Source: Parastagonospora avenae f. sp. tritici 18332-5
Taxonomy: Eukaryota > Ascomycota > Dothideomycetes > Pleosporales > Phaeosphaeriaceae
Length of the DNA stretch: 64,000 nucleotides
Direction of reading: 5' to 3'
Assembly (NCBI GenBank): GCA_022559985.1
Contig: JAFJTR010000043.1
Span: forward strand, 124,001 to 188,000
The notes beneath the pieces are model-generated. The model worked only from the letters and a program-made list of their open reading frames with translations. It was not told the origin of the DNA and did no database searches. Below are positions 33,943 to 43,714 of this stretch, piece by piece (the stretch's first letter is position 1; every line of letters starts with the position of its first letter). Both the position numbers and the translations under genes were made by a program.

Positions 33943-35707
33943 ATGGATCCTCTTAGCATCACTGCGACTGTGGTAAGTACATTCTTGTGATATTCGTCAC
34001 CACGTGGGTAGAGTCTCAGTGCTGACAAGACCATAACTCCGAATCACTGGCAGCTGTGTCGGCGCGGCACACACACTATGGAAGATCCGCAATGCATGGA
34101 AACGCGCACCCATGACAGTCGATACTTTGTGCTCGCAGCTCAAGCTCACTACTGCTTCGCTATCACAAATCCAATCACTACTCCTCGGCGATACCGATGC
34201 CTTGCGCAACAAGCCGGACTTGGTGGACACGTTCGACACCACCTTGACCAGTGGTCTGGTCTTGTCGAAATCGTTAGACAAGTACGTGCTGAGGATCAAG
34301 AAATATACTCTCGCGAATAGCGAGATGACGTAGAAAGCCAAATTCAAGACCCTCTGGAATGAGACTGAGGTCAAAGAGTTGCTTGGCCACTTGCATATAC
34401 AGCAAGGTGGCATCAGTGCATTGGCTAGCCTGCTTCAGACGTGAGTCACATCTCTTCACAAGTGAGGCATATACAAACATTTGAACAAAGTATGACTATA
34501 CATAACAATATGGCAAGTGAACTTTGAAGTACAGGTGTCTAATAACCTGCATAGGAACTCTGTATGTGAAATCAGAAGACAACTACAACAACATGACACG
34601 CTCCTCAAAAAAATCGCTACGAGCACCCGCAATCTACGAGCTCACGGTGTTGACGCACCGGATCCTATTCTAGGGACCGATGAACCAAACGAGAGCATCT
34701 CCAGTCAGCTCATCGGCGCCGAGCAAGACGACGAGCACTCTTTAGAGACAACGCTCCTGAATACTGATGTGTACTCAAAGGCTTGCTCCAGAAGGCTCAG
34801 CACTGACTTCGATGACGATCGCGATGATGACGAAGATGTTGAAGGAGACGTCGACGAAGCCATTGACGACAGTGCCAACGAAAAAGTTGATGACGATGTT
34901 CACGAAGGCTTTGATGAAGATGTTGACAAGGACGTTGACGAAGAATTTGACGAAGATGATGCATGCACAGTAACCGAGGATGTCATAGATACCCCGACTC
35001 TTGCAATTATGGCACCTGAGATTCAAGCCTCGCTCAAAAGGCTGCGCGTCTCCAGTATATTCGCTTTTACGCTGGCGGATCACCTGTCCTGGTCAAGTGA
35101 TGAGCTCCTCTTTGATCAGTCACAATGGTTGGTCGATATAACGCGGCTTTCCGATACTGTATACCATTGCATAGATAACAGTTCAAAGTATGGTGTCAAA
35201 CGCCTGGGCCGATATGACCGTACCAAAGTTGCAATCCATATCAAGGTGGAAGGGAGAATAGGAGTCAGGACTGCCAGTGCTGGCATCAGTTTGGAAGGAA
35301 CTTTGCAATGGGAAGAAGGGGACCTTTTGATGGTGTATGTAAGTTTAACGCTCCCTAGTGCACAGAGCTGTCTAAGTGAAATACGGGCAATATGTCATTC
35401 TACTAGTTGGTGGGTTCATGGAAAGCCCCCACCGATTGCCGACGAAGAGCAGTTGGGAACGATCTTGGTGTGCGACATTGACCTGGACGAGGCCATGGAG
35501 CGGGAAATTGATCGACTTTTGTTGTACTTCGCTTGCCCAATACCCGCTCTTGCGGCTATGGTCAACAGGAATAATCAGTTTCGGCAGATAGAAAAGATCC
35601 TGAGCAAGGGTGACGCAGCGAAGACTGCGGCAGTGTGCGCCCATTGCATTTCCTTCAGGGAACTGCGAAAGGTGGCCAGAATTTTGGCGCGTAGGACTGG
35701 TGGATGA
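33943..35707 (+). pseudogene. broken gene with fungal STAND-protein N-terminal domain (PigL_N/Helo-like)
   Basis: The start MDPLSITATV (33943-33972) followed by a GTAAGT donor is the hallmark of the N-terminal domain found on many fungal STAND/NLR proteins. The next block (34055-34329) continues with helices such as SLDKYVLRIKKYTLAN, but the simplest acceptor leaves the phase wrong. A TAG at 34331-34333 stands where the family has Trp (SEMT, stop, KAKFKTLWNE). Coding resumes and crosses an intron (about 34441-34553) into EIRRQLQQHDTLLKKIATST. A long acidic Asp/Glu region follows with a four-residue periodicity, and then an unrecognised C-terminal part ending at 35707. No NB-ARC or NACHT domain is present. 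It could still be expressed from a downstream start near 34517. The pseudogene call rests on the in-frame stop and phase mismatch. Confidence 0.6.
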
Positions 35708-35895
35708 GAGAGTTTGGAATTATGGTTGGGGGGTCAAGGAGCTGGTTCTCCAATATGAGTATCACAGCAAAAACGAAGAAGATTTCCATCACCTGGGCTA
35801 ATCACTCAGACTTCGCGCATCCTGGGTCTAATTAGAGTAAAATTTGAACAAGTGCGAATGTTATGACCGACGGTATGTGTAGACATCCAGCACAC

Positions 35896-37341
35896 TCACG
35901 TCGTCCCATACTTTGACCCCCCACCCCTCACTACCGCCCTCTCCCGCGCATTCCTCATCTCCCACTCAAACTCCTTGAGCGCCCTCATCTCACTCCCCAC
36001 AAACAACAGCCCCATAAGCCCATCAATAACGCCAACACTCAGCCCCACCGAACTCAACAGCATGAGTAAGAACGCCACGTAATTCTGTGGACTCCACCAC
36101 ACGCCGACCAGGCAGCCTATGGAGAGTGACAGCTGGAAGAAGAAGTGCCCGATGCGCAGTTTGCGCTGCACGCGCTCGCGGACTTGGTATTTTAGCGTGG
36201 TGGCGAGGATTTCGTCATAGGTTTCTATCGGGAGGTATGTCTCTTCGATTGGGAGGGGGGAGGCGTGCATGTCTGTTTGGGTAGTGCTGATTCGCGACAG
36301 GGTAGCTTCGACAGAGAAGTGGTCGCTGAGCGAGCAGTGGAGTGTAGGGTGGCGCATCGTCATGCCGACGTTCGCCCCGCTGAGTTGCCATTCTGGGGTG
36401 TCTGCGCCGTGGTAGCGGGCGGAGGAGAAGAAGATGTAGTCGAGGCGTTTGGCGTTGGGGTCCGCCACTGTGGAATCGATTTGCACGTTTTCGCCTTTTG
36501 CGAGGCGCTTCTTGTGCGCTTTGTTCCAGCGCCAGGTGTTGAGCTCCGAGTCACATGTGGCGCCGTTGACGGTCAGGTTGAAGTTTGCGGTGGGGATGGG
36601 GTTGCCGCGGGCTTTTTCGACTTTGTCTTTTGCGGCGCCGAGGGAGGAGTCCGGGTGCAGGATGCGCCAGACGTCGCGGACGGGCGAGTGTGTTTCTATT
36701 ATGCGGTGGGCGAGCGAGAGGGGGACCATGTTGAAGTCGCCCAGGCCAATGACGAGGTGGCCACGTTCGGCGGCGGCGCGCATAAGTTTGGTGATTTCCC
36801 AGGCTTGGGCGGTGCGGTGGCATATGTACGAGTCGTGGGGTTCGGTTTCGTAGGGGGCGTGGAGCTTTCCGACATCAGTGAATGAAATGAGGTGTTGAAG
36901 GAGTGGGCATCATACGTGGGTACAAAAGACCTCAGCAATGTCTCTTCGACCTGGCCCTATTCTTATCCTCGCACATGCAACTCCCTTCCCTACGAACCAG
37001 TCTCCGCGGTAGAAGGCTGCAGGTCGTCCGTTGAGCGGATACCGCACCATGTTGCTCTCTTCAAGCGGCCATTTCGACAGGATCGCCAGTCCTCCACCAA
37101 ATATGCCACTGTGGTAGAACTTTCCATACGGTAGGAAGCTATTGGTCTTCTCTCTTATGACATTGTAGTCCTGCTGCGTCCAGCACTCTTGGAGACCGAC
37201 AATGTCTGGTCGGGGGTCCGCAGCGGCGATCTGGTTTGCGATTTCAGCGAGGCGCTCGTTGCGGAGTGTTGCTATGTATTTGAGACCCCAGCAATTGAGC
37301 GATAGGATCCTGATGTTCGAGGGAGGCTGTTCTGAAACCAT
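35896..37341 (-). CDS. ISC1: inositol phosphosphingolipid phospholipase C (neutral sphingomyelinase type)
   Basis: Isc1 hydrolyses inositol phosphosphingolipids to ceramide at intracellular membranes. Exons 37341-36916 and 36864-35896 give 464 residues; the intron has a GTATGA donor and a GAAAG acceptor. Endonuclease/exonuclease/phosphatase motifs are in order: ILSLNCWGLKY, DIVGLQECW, GIFGGGLAILSKW, VIGLGDFNMVPLS, RLDYIFFSSAR and LSDHFSVE with the catalytic His. Two C-terminal membrane segments follow (FFFQLSLSIGCLVGVWW and VAFLLMLLSSVGLSVGVIDG), as in yeast Isc1. The gene diverges from the WDR5-like gene with 182 bp between start codons. Assignment is strong. Confidence 0.92.
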
Positions 37342-37523
37342 TGTGAGGTTTGCAACTTGTTAGTGGTGAAAGTGGTAGAGTCCCAATGATGCAACTGGGG
37401 AAAGATGATGGAGCTGTGGCAGGGATCAGGGATCACCTTCACGTCACCGCCCGCGCTAAATCACATATTGCCGATCCCGTCGCGTTCCCCTTCAATTGCT
37501 CACGACACATACAAACACCTAAA
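37342..37523. promoter_or_regulatory. short divergent promoter ISC1 / WDR5-like gene
   Basis: Only 182 bp separate the two start codons, so both transcripts must share or abut promoter elements here. Confidence 0.5.
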
Positions 37524-38846
37524 ATGGACGGCACTCGCTCGATATCGCCCAAACGACCACGAGAGGAGGAGGATGGATACGGTGATGAGCCGCCCCGAAA
37601 ACGCTCGGCATCGCGCACGCCGCCCAATGCCTCGCCCACGTACAGAATAGCAGAACGGCCCGCGCGCCGCTACAGTCGCGACGAAAGCGACGATGAGCGC
37701 CGGTACAGGAAACGCAGCTACTCACATTCATCACCGCGGTCACGATCAGGCTCACGCTCTTCGCGACGGCGCTCGCACTCTCCAGGCTCAACACCACCGC
37801 CCCCAAAACCAGCATCCCTCAACTACAAACCCACCCTCATACTCCGCGGCCACAAGAAGCCTATTTCAATCATCCGCTTCTCCCCCGATGGATGCTACAT
37901 CGCCTCCGGCTCCAGCGACTGCACCATCAAGCTCTGGAACAGCACTACCGGCGCCCTCGAACACACCCTGGAAGGGCATCTAGCCGGCATAAGTGCCCTC
38001 ACATGGTCGCCCGACAGCCGCATCCTCGCCTCCGGCAGCGACGACAAGAGCATCCGCCTCTGGGACACGCAAAAGGGCCTCGCGCACCCCACCCCGCTGC
38101 TCGGCCACCATAACTACGTCTACTCGCTCTGCTTCTCGCCCAAGGGCAACATGCTCGTCTCCGGCTCCTACGACGAAGCCGTCTTCCTCTGGGACGTGCG
38201 CGCCGCACGTGTAATGCGCTCCTTACCCGCCCACTCCGACCCCGTCAGCTCCGTCGACTTCGTGCGCGACGGCACGCTCATCGTGTCCTGCAGCCACGAC
38301 GGCCTGATCCGTGTCTGGGACACAGCAACAGGCCAGTGTCTGCGCACCATTGTGCACGAGGACAACGCGCCCGTTACGTGTGTGCGCTTCTCGCCGAACG
38401 GGAAGTACATACTCGCCTGGACGCTGGACTCGTGTATCCGCCTGTGGAATTACATCGAGGGCAAGGGGAAATGCGTCAAGACGTATCAGGGGCATATCAA
38501 TAAAAGTTACAGCTTGAGCGGCGCGTTTGGCACGTATGGGGCGGGACGGGAACATGCGTTTGTCGCGAGTGGGGATGAAGAGGGCGTGGTCGTGTTGTGG
38601 GATGTTAGCAGCAAGAATGTCCTGCAGAGGCTGGACGGGCATGAGGGCGCGGTCATGAGTGTCGATACGCATCCGAGTGAGAGGCTGATAGCGAGTGCGG
38701 GGTTAGATCGCACGGTGAGGATTTGGAGGGCGGACGAGTCTGAGAGACGGGTGAATGGCGTCAGGAGCGCGGAGGTTAAGCGGGAACATGAGACGAATGG
38801 GTTTGATCCGGATACTTTACCGCCGAATCCTTTCGCGGAGACTTGA
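37524..38846 (+). CDS. SWD3: WD40 protein WDR5/Swd3-like (COMPASS subunit)
   Basis: Single-exon 440-residue protein with a start context of aaaATGG. The first 95 residues are Arg/Ser/Pro-rich, with RS dipeptides (RSRSGSRSSRRRS). Seven WD40 blades follow from about residue 100. Blade features that match WDR5 closely are GHLAGISALTWSPDSRILAS, LPAHSDPVSSVDFVRDGTL, DTATGQCLRTIVHEDNAPV and FSPNGKYILAWTLDSC. The WDR5 family presents histone H3 to the Set1/COMPASS methyltransferase. The RS-rich extension is absent from human WDR5 and yeast Swd3 as I know them. A spliceosomal WD40 protein is a less likely alternative. Confidence 0.85.
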   Translation: MDGTRSISPKRPREEEDGYGDEPPRKRSASRTPPNASPTYRIAERPARRYSRDESDDERRYRKRSYSHSSPRSRSGSRSSRRRSHSPGSTPPPPKPASLNYKPTLILRGHKKPISIIRFSPDGCYIASGSSDCTIKLWNSTTGALEHTLEGHLAGISALTWSPDSRILASGSDDKSIRLWDTQKGLAHPTPLLGHHNYVYSLCFSPKGNMLVSGSYDEAVFLWDVRAARVMRSLPAHSDPVSSVDFVRDGTLIVSCSHDGLIRVWDTATGQCLRTIVHEDNAPVTCVRFSPNGKYILAWTLDSCIRLWNYIEGKGKCVKTYQGHINKSYSLSGAFGTYGAGREHAFVASGDEEGVVVLWDVSSKNVLQRLDGHEGAVMSVDTHPSERLIASAGLDRTVRIWRADESERRVNGVRSAEVKREHETNGFDPDTLPPNPFAET

Positions 38847-39238
38847 GGAGGTGGACTAGAGACGGCGGACTTAGATATCCAGGAAGAGACCTATTTATGA
38901 CTTTGGTCCTACTTATATTCTTCCAGATGCGGCATGTTACCACAGAAATATCGGAAACCTGGCCGAAAACCGGGAGTGGATAGTTGGTCTGGACCCTGTC
39001 TTCACTTACTCGAAATCGGAAAGAACAACTAGCGCGCCCTACGATCGCCATTGATTGACAGATTAATTGACTGATTGGTTCAACGTCCTAGTGAAAACCT
39101 CCGTGGGGTTATGAGGACGGGCAAAGCTCGGGGATTATAGGGGTGACGCACTACCTGAGGTGCCTGGTCTAAAAATACAGAGCTGAGTACACAGCGTCCG
39201 GGACCTACGATCGCCATGCTATACGCAATGACTCACTA

Positions 39239-39705
39239 ATGTCGGTCACTGCGTAGCGAGACACACTGTGTGCCGAGACGCTTTTGCTTTCGGATCTCCG
39301 CCATCCTCGCCCTGCGCCTGCATATAGACAAGCTGAACGCGCATCGAATCTGCAACTAGTGTTCTCTTGGTCTGTCAGCCTCCGATGAAGAAAAGCGCAG
39401 CGTTGCTCGTTGCATCAATTATTGTGTCTTGCTGTTTATTGACTCTCTGTTGACCACCCCCGGTCCATCCGCGACATATAACCTCAGCCGCGCATTCGGA
39501 GGGCTAGAGGGGAAGCTGAAATGTCAAAGATCAAGATCGCAGGCTCTAAAGGTCAGTTTAAGGTTCAGAGTGTGCATTCCGGCAGTTTCTCCGAGCGGAT
39601 GGCAAGATCGTCAAAACTCGCCCGACCGGGTACGATGTTTTAGCTGCTCTTAGCACGCAGTAGCCGGCAGTAGCGTGCTCAGATGTCTGCGTAGCTGTGG
39701 CGCAT
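39239..39705 (+). repeat. left terminal inverted repeat
   Basis: Reverse-complementary to 43715-44182. Shared landmarks include ACACACTGTGTGCCGAGACG near the tip, TGCTCGTTGCATCAAT, GACTCTCTGT, GCGCATTCGGA, ATGTCAAAGATCAAGA and GGCAGTTTCTCCG. Similarity fades near CTGTGGC at about 39700. Confidence 0.85.
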
Positions 39706-40124
39706 GACGGCGGGTTTCTAGAAGCGTCGACGACGGCCACGTGCCTAAGTTTGCTGGTCCCTCTAGTGCTGCCTGCTGTCGCCTAGCAGTGTTATAATTT
39801 TTAACTTTTACAGGTCCTTCTACGGTATCTTTGTAAATCTTTTGCAAATGCAGTATGTTAGTAGTGTAAGTTACTACTGTATCTTCTTCAGCTAAAGTTA
39901 CGCTTTGCTACGCTCAGCATCTTATAAAGCCTAAGCAAGCTATATTACAGGTACTGCTACGTGCAGATGCGGAACTACTATAACTTAGTGAGTTTAAGTC
40001 GTAAAACTGTAATAGAAATTAATAATATGTGTCTATGCTCATAGCTACCTCCTACGATTTTCTTGTATAGAATCGTGCCCGTGCAAAGAAACTGCTTCTT
40101 ACATTTCTACTTCCGTTAGCTCCT
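39706..40124. other. A+T-rich, gene-free filler inside the element
   Basis: Downstream of the receptor's stop codon. From about 39780 it is rich in TAC, TTA and TAA words and lacks open frames, like an older mutated repeat. It presumably includes the receptor 3' UTR. Confidence 0.5.
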
Positions 40125-43100
40125 CTAACTTAACTCCTCTCCTTCCCATCGTTTCAGAGCTCCTAGTGAAGACAGAAGGTCAGGATGATTATCTCTAAGC
40201 ACATGTCGACGCAGCTGTACACACTGCCTGAGTAAGTCTATAGCCTCTGTACTCTGACTTTGGGCTTTCCACGTAAAGGCCAGGTTCGCCATACTGGTCA
40301 GCGTAGAGGGATGGTCCGCTCCCAGCTTTGTCTTGCGATTCTCCATCACTTGTACAAACAGCTTCTCAGCGTCGTCCCATCGGCCTTGGTTCCAGTATGT
40401 CGACGCCAGGTTGCCCATGCTGCTCAGCGTAGAGGGATGGTCCGCTCCTAGCTTTGTCTTGCGAGTCTCCATCACTTGCACAAACAGCTTCTCAGCGTCG
40501 TCCCATCGGCCTTGGTTCCTGTACGTCGACGCCAGGTTGGCCATGCTGCTCAGCGTAGAGGGATGGTCCGCTCCTAGCTTTGTCTTGCTCGTCTCCATCA
40601 CTTGCACGTCCAGCTTCTCAGCGTCGTCCCATCGGCCTTGATTCCAGTATGTCGACGCCAGGTTGGCCATGCTGCTCAGCGTGTCGGGATGGTCCGCTCC
40701 TAGCTTTGTCTTACAAGCCTCCATCACTTGCACCTCCAGCTTCTCAGCGTCGTCCCATCGGCCTTGATTCCAGTATGTCGACGCCAGGTTGGCCATGCTG
40801 CTCAGCGTAGAGGGATGGTCCGCTCCTAGCTTTGTCTTGCGAGTCTCCATTACTTGCACCTCCAGCTTCTCAGCGTCGTCCCATCGGCCTTGGTTCCTGT
40901 ATGTCGCCGCCAGGTTGCCCATGCTGGTCAGCGTGTCAGGATGGTCCGCTCCCAGCTTTGTCTTGCGATTCTCCATCACTTGTACAAACAGCTTCTCAGC
41001 GTCGTCCCATCGGCCTTGGTTCCAGTATGTCGACGCCAGGTTGCCCATGCTGGTCAGCGTGGAGGGATGGTCCGCTCCCAGCTTTGTCTTGCGAGTCTCC
41101 ATCACTTGCACGTCCAGCTTCTCAGCGTCGTCCCATCGGCCTTGGTTCCAGTATGTCGACGCCAGGTTGCCCATGCTGGTCAGCGTGTCGGGATGGTCCG
41201 CTCCCAGCTTTGTCTTGCGAGTCTCCATCACTTGCACAAATAGCTCTTCGGCTTCTCTATACAGCCCGTCACTATAAAGCGTGCTAGCACACTTTGATGC
41301 AAGACTTAACCGTACATCACCCCTACCATCCCCACTATCGTCCTCATCATCATTATCACAACCATTTGTCTCACAATGTGACAGAGCATACTGAGCATGT
41401 GGAAGCAGCCGTCTCCACTTGGTTCTGTTACTGTGATCGTCGTCTGGGTACACCAGGAGCAGTTGTGTGTTAGTGCGCCGAGTCCATTGTCTAAGCCGTC
41501 CCTCCACTTGCAGCCGCTTGCGTAGAGCTTGATGGACCAATCGATGGATGTCGAATGCAGACTCAGCAGGCCGCCGGGTGACGAGCGCGTACTTGTCAAG
41601 TAACCTGACCGCATCTTCTCTTGCTTTCGGCGATGCTGCTTCTAGAAGATCGAGTGAGATGTCCTTTCGATCTACGCATGCAGCAATAAAAAGGTAGTCT
41701 GCTGCAACCGCATTGCTATGGCGGACCGAGCTCATAGAAAGAGACAGTGTAGCCGCTACAGTCTTTCTTAGACCAGACTCCCTCTGCTCGTCTTCAGACA
41801 AGTCATCGCTGTGCTCAAGAGCTGCTTCTTTATGCTTGACTAGCTGTGCTTGGTACTGCTGCACTTTCAGACAACTAGCATTCATGTGCGCTGCTGCTTG
41901 CACGATTGCTAGAGGCAAATACGATAGATCTTGCAACAAGTGCATAGCAACCTGCTGCTCTGCATCTGAAGGCAGCGTTGTCAAGCGGTTTTGCAGCATC
42001 CTGAGCGCCGTGTCTGGCGTTAGCTCGTGCAGCGTCATGACGTTTTGCGGAGCAAGTGCTTCAGCTGTATCATTCTCCGTTGTTGTGAAGATGACAGAAC
42101 ACAGCTTAGATTGCGGCAGAAAGTCGGCCAAGTCAGCTGGTAGGGTCGTAGACGAGCCGCTAGGCCGTAGACTGGTGCCCTCTATATTGTCATAGATCAG
42201 CAAACACTGTCGCGCACTCATTGCTGCCACACAGCGTTGTATGATCTGCTTCAAGTCCGCCTGGTCATCATCATAGCCAGCAATACTGAGCTTCTGCGCA
42301 ACAGTTGCATAAGACCGGTAGAGGCTGTCTCTGTCGCTAGCGTCCATCCAGAAAACTGCGCAGCTTCTGTTCTTCTGCTTTGTCCTGTAGGCAACCTCGA
42401 GCGCGAGCTGCGATTTGCCTATTCCGCCAGGACCAACAATTGCTAGCGCGGTGGTGGTCAGCACGTTGCTAAAGAGCTTCGCTTCTAGCTCGACGAGCTG
42501 CGATTCGCGACCGACGAAAGACTTGTTTTGTGAGAACGGAATGATAGTTGGTGCGCTGCCGTTCGCATCCATCTCAGCCTCCAGCCTCCTTCGAGCACTC
42601 TCCTCCCCTTCGCCGTACGTGATAGGCATAGAGATGCCAACAAGTCCAAGCAGGCAGTACACGATGTCTTCCTCCTCGCTTGTTGTGCGTTTCCCAGCCC
42701 ACCTCACCCGCTCAGATATGCTGATTTGTTCTAGAGAACAGTTGTGCAGCACAGCGAGTGGGATGTCGGTGATGTTGTGGAGTAGCTGATCAAGTGATGC
42801 TTTGTCGCCTATTCGCAGTCCTTCGCGCGAGAAGAAGTCGACAGACACTGGCGCGATGAGCTCCTGGAGCGTCCATCCTCGCGTGAACCAATCGCTCGCC
42901 CGAAAAGACGCCTCCCAGCTACTACGCTGGGGGCCCTCTGTCGTAGAAGCCACTGAAACATCTGATAGAAAGACGTAGCATCGCGCCGCCTTACGATACC
43001 ACTCGAACATCGAGTTGATCGCCTTCGATCGCTCGTCTTTGTCCCATCGGTCGATGCAGCATGTATCGATCCAGAAGTACTGCAGCCCGTCCTGAGCTGC

Positions 43101-43289
43101 TTGTTCGGCGCAGAACCTGAGCTTCCGGTGGCCTTCTTCTCTCTCTTCGTAGTTTCCATTTAATACGTCTTCGATAGAGATTTCGGAGTCGCCCCACCGA
43201 TGCGATAGGATAGCGTAGGGCGGGATCGGCTTGCCGCGAAAGTCTGTCAAGATTGCTCTGCCCAGCGCGTCAGAACGGAGAAGCCGCAT
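40125..43289 (-). CDS. HET-NB-ARC-TPR receptor (STAND/NLR, incompatibility type)
   Basis: Intact single-exon gene of 1054 residues. The HET domain is at about 24-160 (YAILSHRWGDSEISIEDV, YFWIDTCCIDR, RCYVFLSDV, WFTRGWTLQELIAP). The NB-ARC domain is at about 260-530: P-loop GPGGIGKS (286-293), Walker-B-like QCLLIYDNI, sensor VIFTTTEND and LSYLPLAI. A winged-helix-like part with FDIHRLVHQALRKRL follows. From about 674 to the end come kinesin-light-chain-type TPRs of 42 residues, seven of them nearly identical (for example ADHPSTLSSMANLASTYWNQ). In fungi this architecture mediates non-self recognition and can trigger cell death. The ligand is unknown. All motifs are intact, so it is likely functional. 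It is the only gene between the two long inverted repeats. Confidence 0.93.
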   Translation of the reverse strand: MRLLRSDALGRAILTDFRGKPIPPYAILSHRWGDSEISIEDVLNGNYEEREEGHRKLRFCAEQAAQDGLQYFWIDTCCIDRWDKDERSKAINSMFEWYRKAARCYVFLSDVSVASTTEGPQRSSWEASFRASDWFTRGWTLQELIAPVSVDFFSREGLRIGDKASLDQLLHNITDIPLAVLHNCSLEQISISERVRWAGKRTTSEEEDIVYCLLGLVGISMPITYGEGEESARRRLEAEMDANGSAPTIIPFSQNKSFVGRESQLVELEAKLFSNVLTTTALAIVGPGGIGKSQLALEVAYRTKQKNRSCAVFWMDASDRDSLYRSYATVAQKLSIAGYDDDQADLKQIIQRCVAAMSARQCLLIYDNIEGTSLRPSGSSTTLPADLADFLPQSKLCSVIFTTTENDTAEALAPQNVMTLHELTPDTALRMLQNRLTTLPSDAEQQVAMHLLQDLSYLPLAIVQAAAHMNASCLKVQQYQAQLVKHKEAALEHSDDLSEDEQRESGLRKTVAATLSLSMSSVRHSNAVAADYLFIAACVDRKDISLDLLEAASPKAREDAVRLLDKYALVTRRPAESAFDIHRLVHQALRKRLQVEGRLRQWTRRTNTQLLLVYPDDDHSNRTKWRRLLPHAQYALSHCETNGCDNDDEDDSGDGRGDVRLSLASKCASTLYSDGLYREAEELFVQVMETRKTKLGADHPDTLTSMGNLASTYWNQGRWDDAEKLDVQVMETRKTKLGADHPSTLTSMGNLASTYWNQGRWDDAEKLFVQVMENRKTKLGADHPDTLTSMGNLAATYRNQGRWDDAEKLEVQVMETRKTKLGADHPSTLSSMANLASTYWNQGRWDDAEKLEVQVMEACKTKLGADHPDTLSSMANLASTYWNQGRWDDAEKLDVQVMETSKTKLGADHPSTLSSMANLASTYRNQGRWDDAEKLFVQVMETRKTKLGADHPSTLSSMGNLASTYWNQGRWDDAEKLFVQVMENRKTKLGADHPSTLTSMANLAFTWKAQSQSTEAIDLLRQCVQLRRHVLRDNHPDLLSSLGALKRWEGEELS
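40240..41270 (-). repeat. tandem 126-bp TPR-coding repeats
   Basis: Seven consecutive units are almost identical at the DNA level, flanked by one diverged unit on each side. Each encodes a 42-residue TPR starting GRWDDAEKL. Differences fall at a few recurrent positions: D/E/F after KL, T/N/A then R/C/S after VME, D/S after HP, T/S before SM, G/A before NLA, and W/R before NQ. The uniformity suggests recent amplification or gene conversion. Confidence 0.95.
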
Positions 43290-43714
43290 AGCGCTTGCGG
43301 CTTAGAGTTGAGTCTGAGGAGGTAGAGGCGTAAACTTTTTTTGTAGTAGTGGGAGTAGAGTGTCAGCAAGAGTAGAGAGTAGAGTGACATGTTTGCAACA
43401 AGGCAGAGAAGGCAGCCTGGCGCGGCAGTGCATGCAACCAGGCTGAAGGCGCTGCTGGCTACATCAAGCGCCCAGCGTCCTGCGCTGCCTCGCCTCACCA
43501 TATGCACTGAGGCAGCGTTTGGCTTTATAAAGTCATGTTAGAAAAGTGGTGCACATATAGGTAAAATGCCAGCATATAGAGCTGATCTACAAAGGTTGTC
43601 GTTGCAGCGTCTCGCCTGGCTCTACGTGACGAGAGCGAGCCCGACGGACTTAGGAGTTGGCGGCCTGGACGGCCCCCAGCAACCAGGGCTATCAAGGCCA
43701 GGTGTGGAAGCCGC

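Noticed and set aside
36265..36885. 206-codon plus-strand frame rich in Gly, Val and Phe
   Set aside because: Antisense of the ISC1 catalytic domain.
39429..39653. Pair of similar short frames in the two inverted repeats (39429-39653 plus, 43780-43992 minus)
   Set aside because: They are similar only because the underlying DNA is duplicated; stops and frames are not conserved as a coding sequence would be, and no transposase motif is present.
41713..42195. 160-codon plus-strand frame and repeated frames at 40260-41287
   Set aside because: Antisense of the NB-ARC domain and of the TPR repeats; their internal repetition simply mirrors the TPR units.
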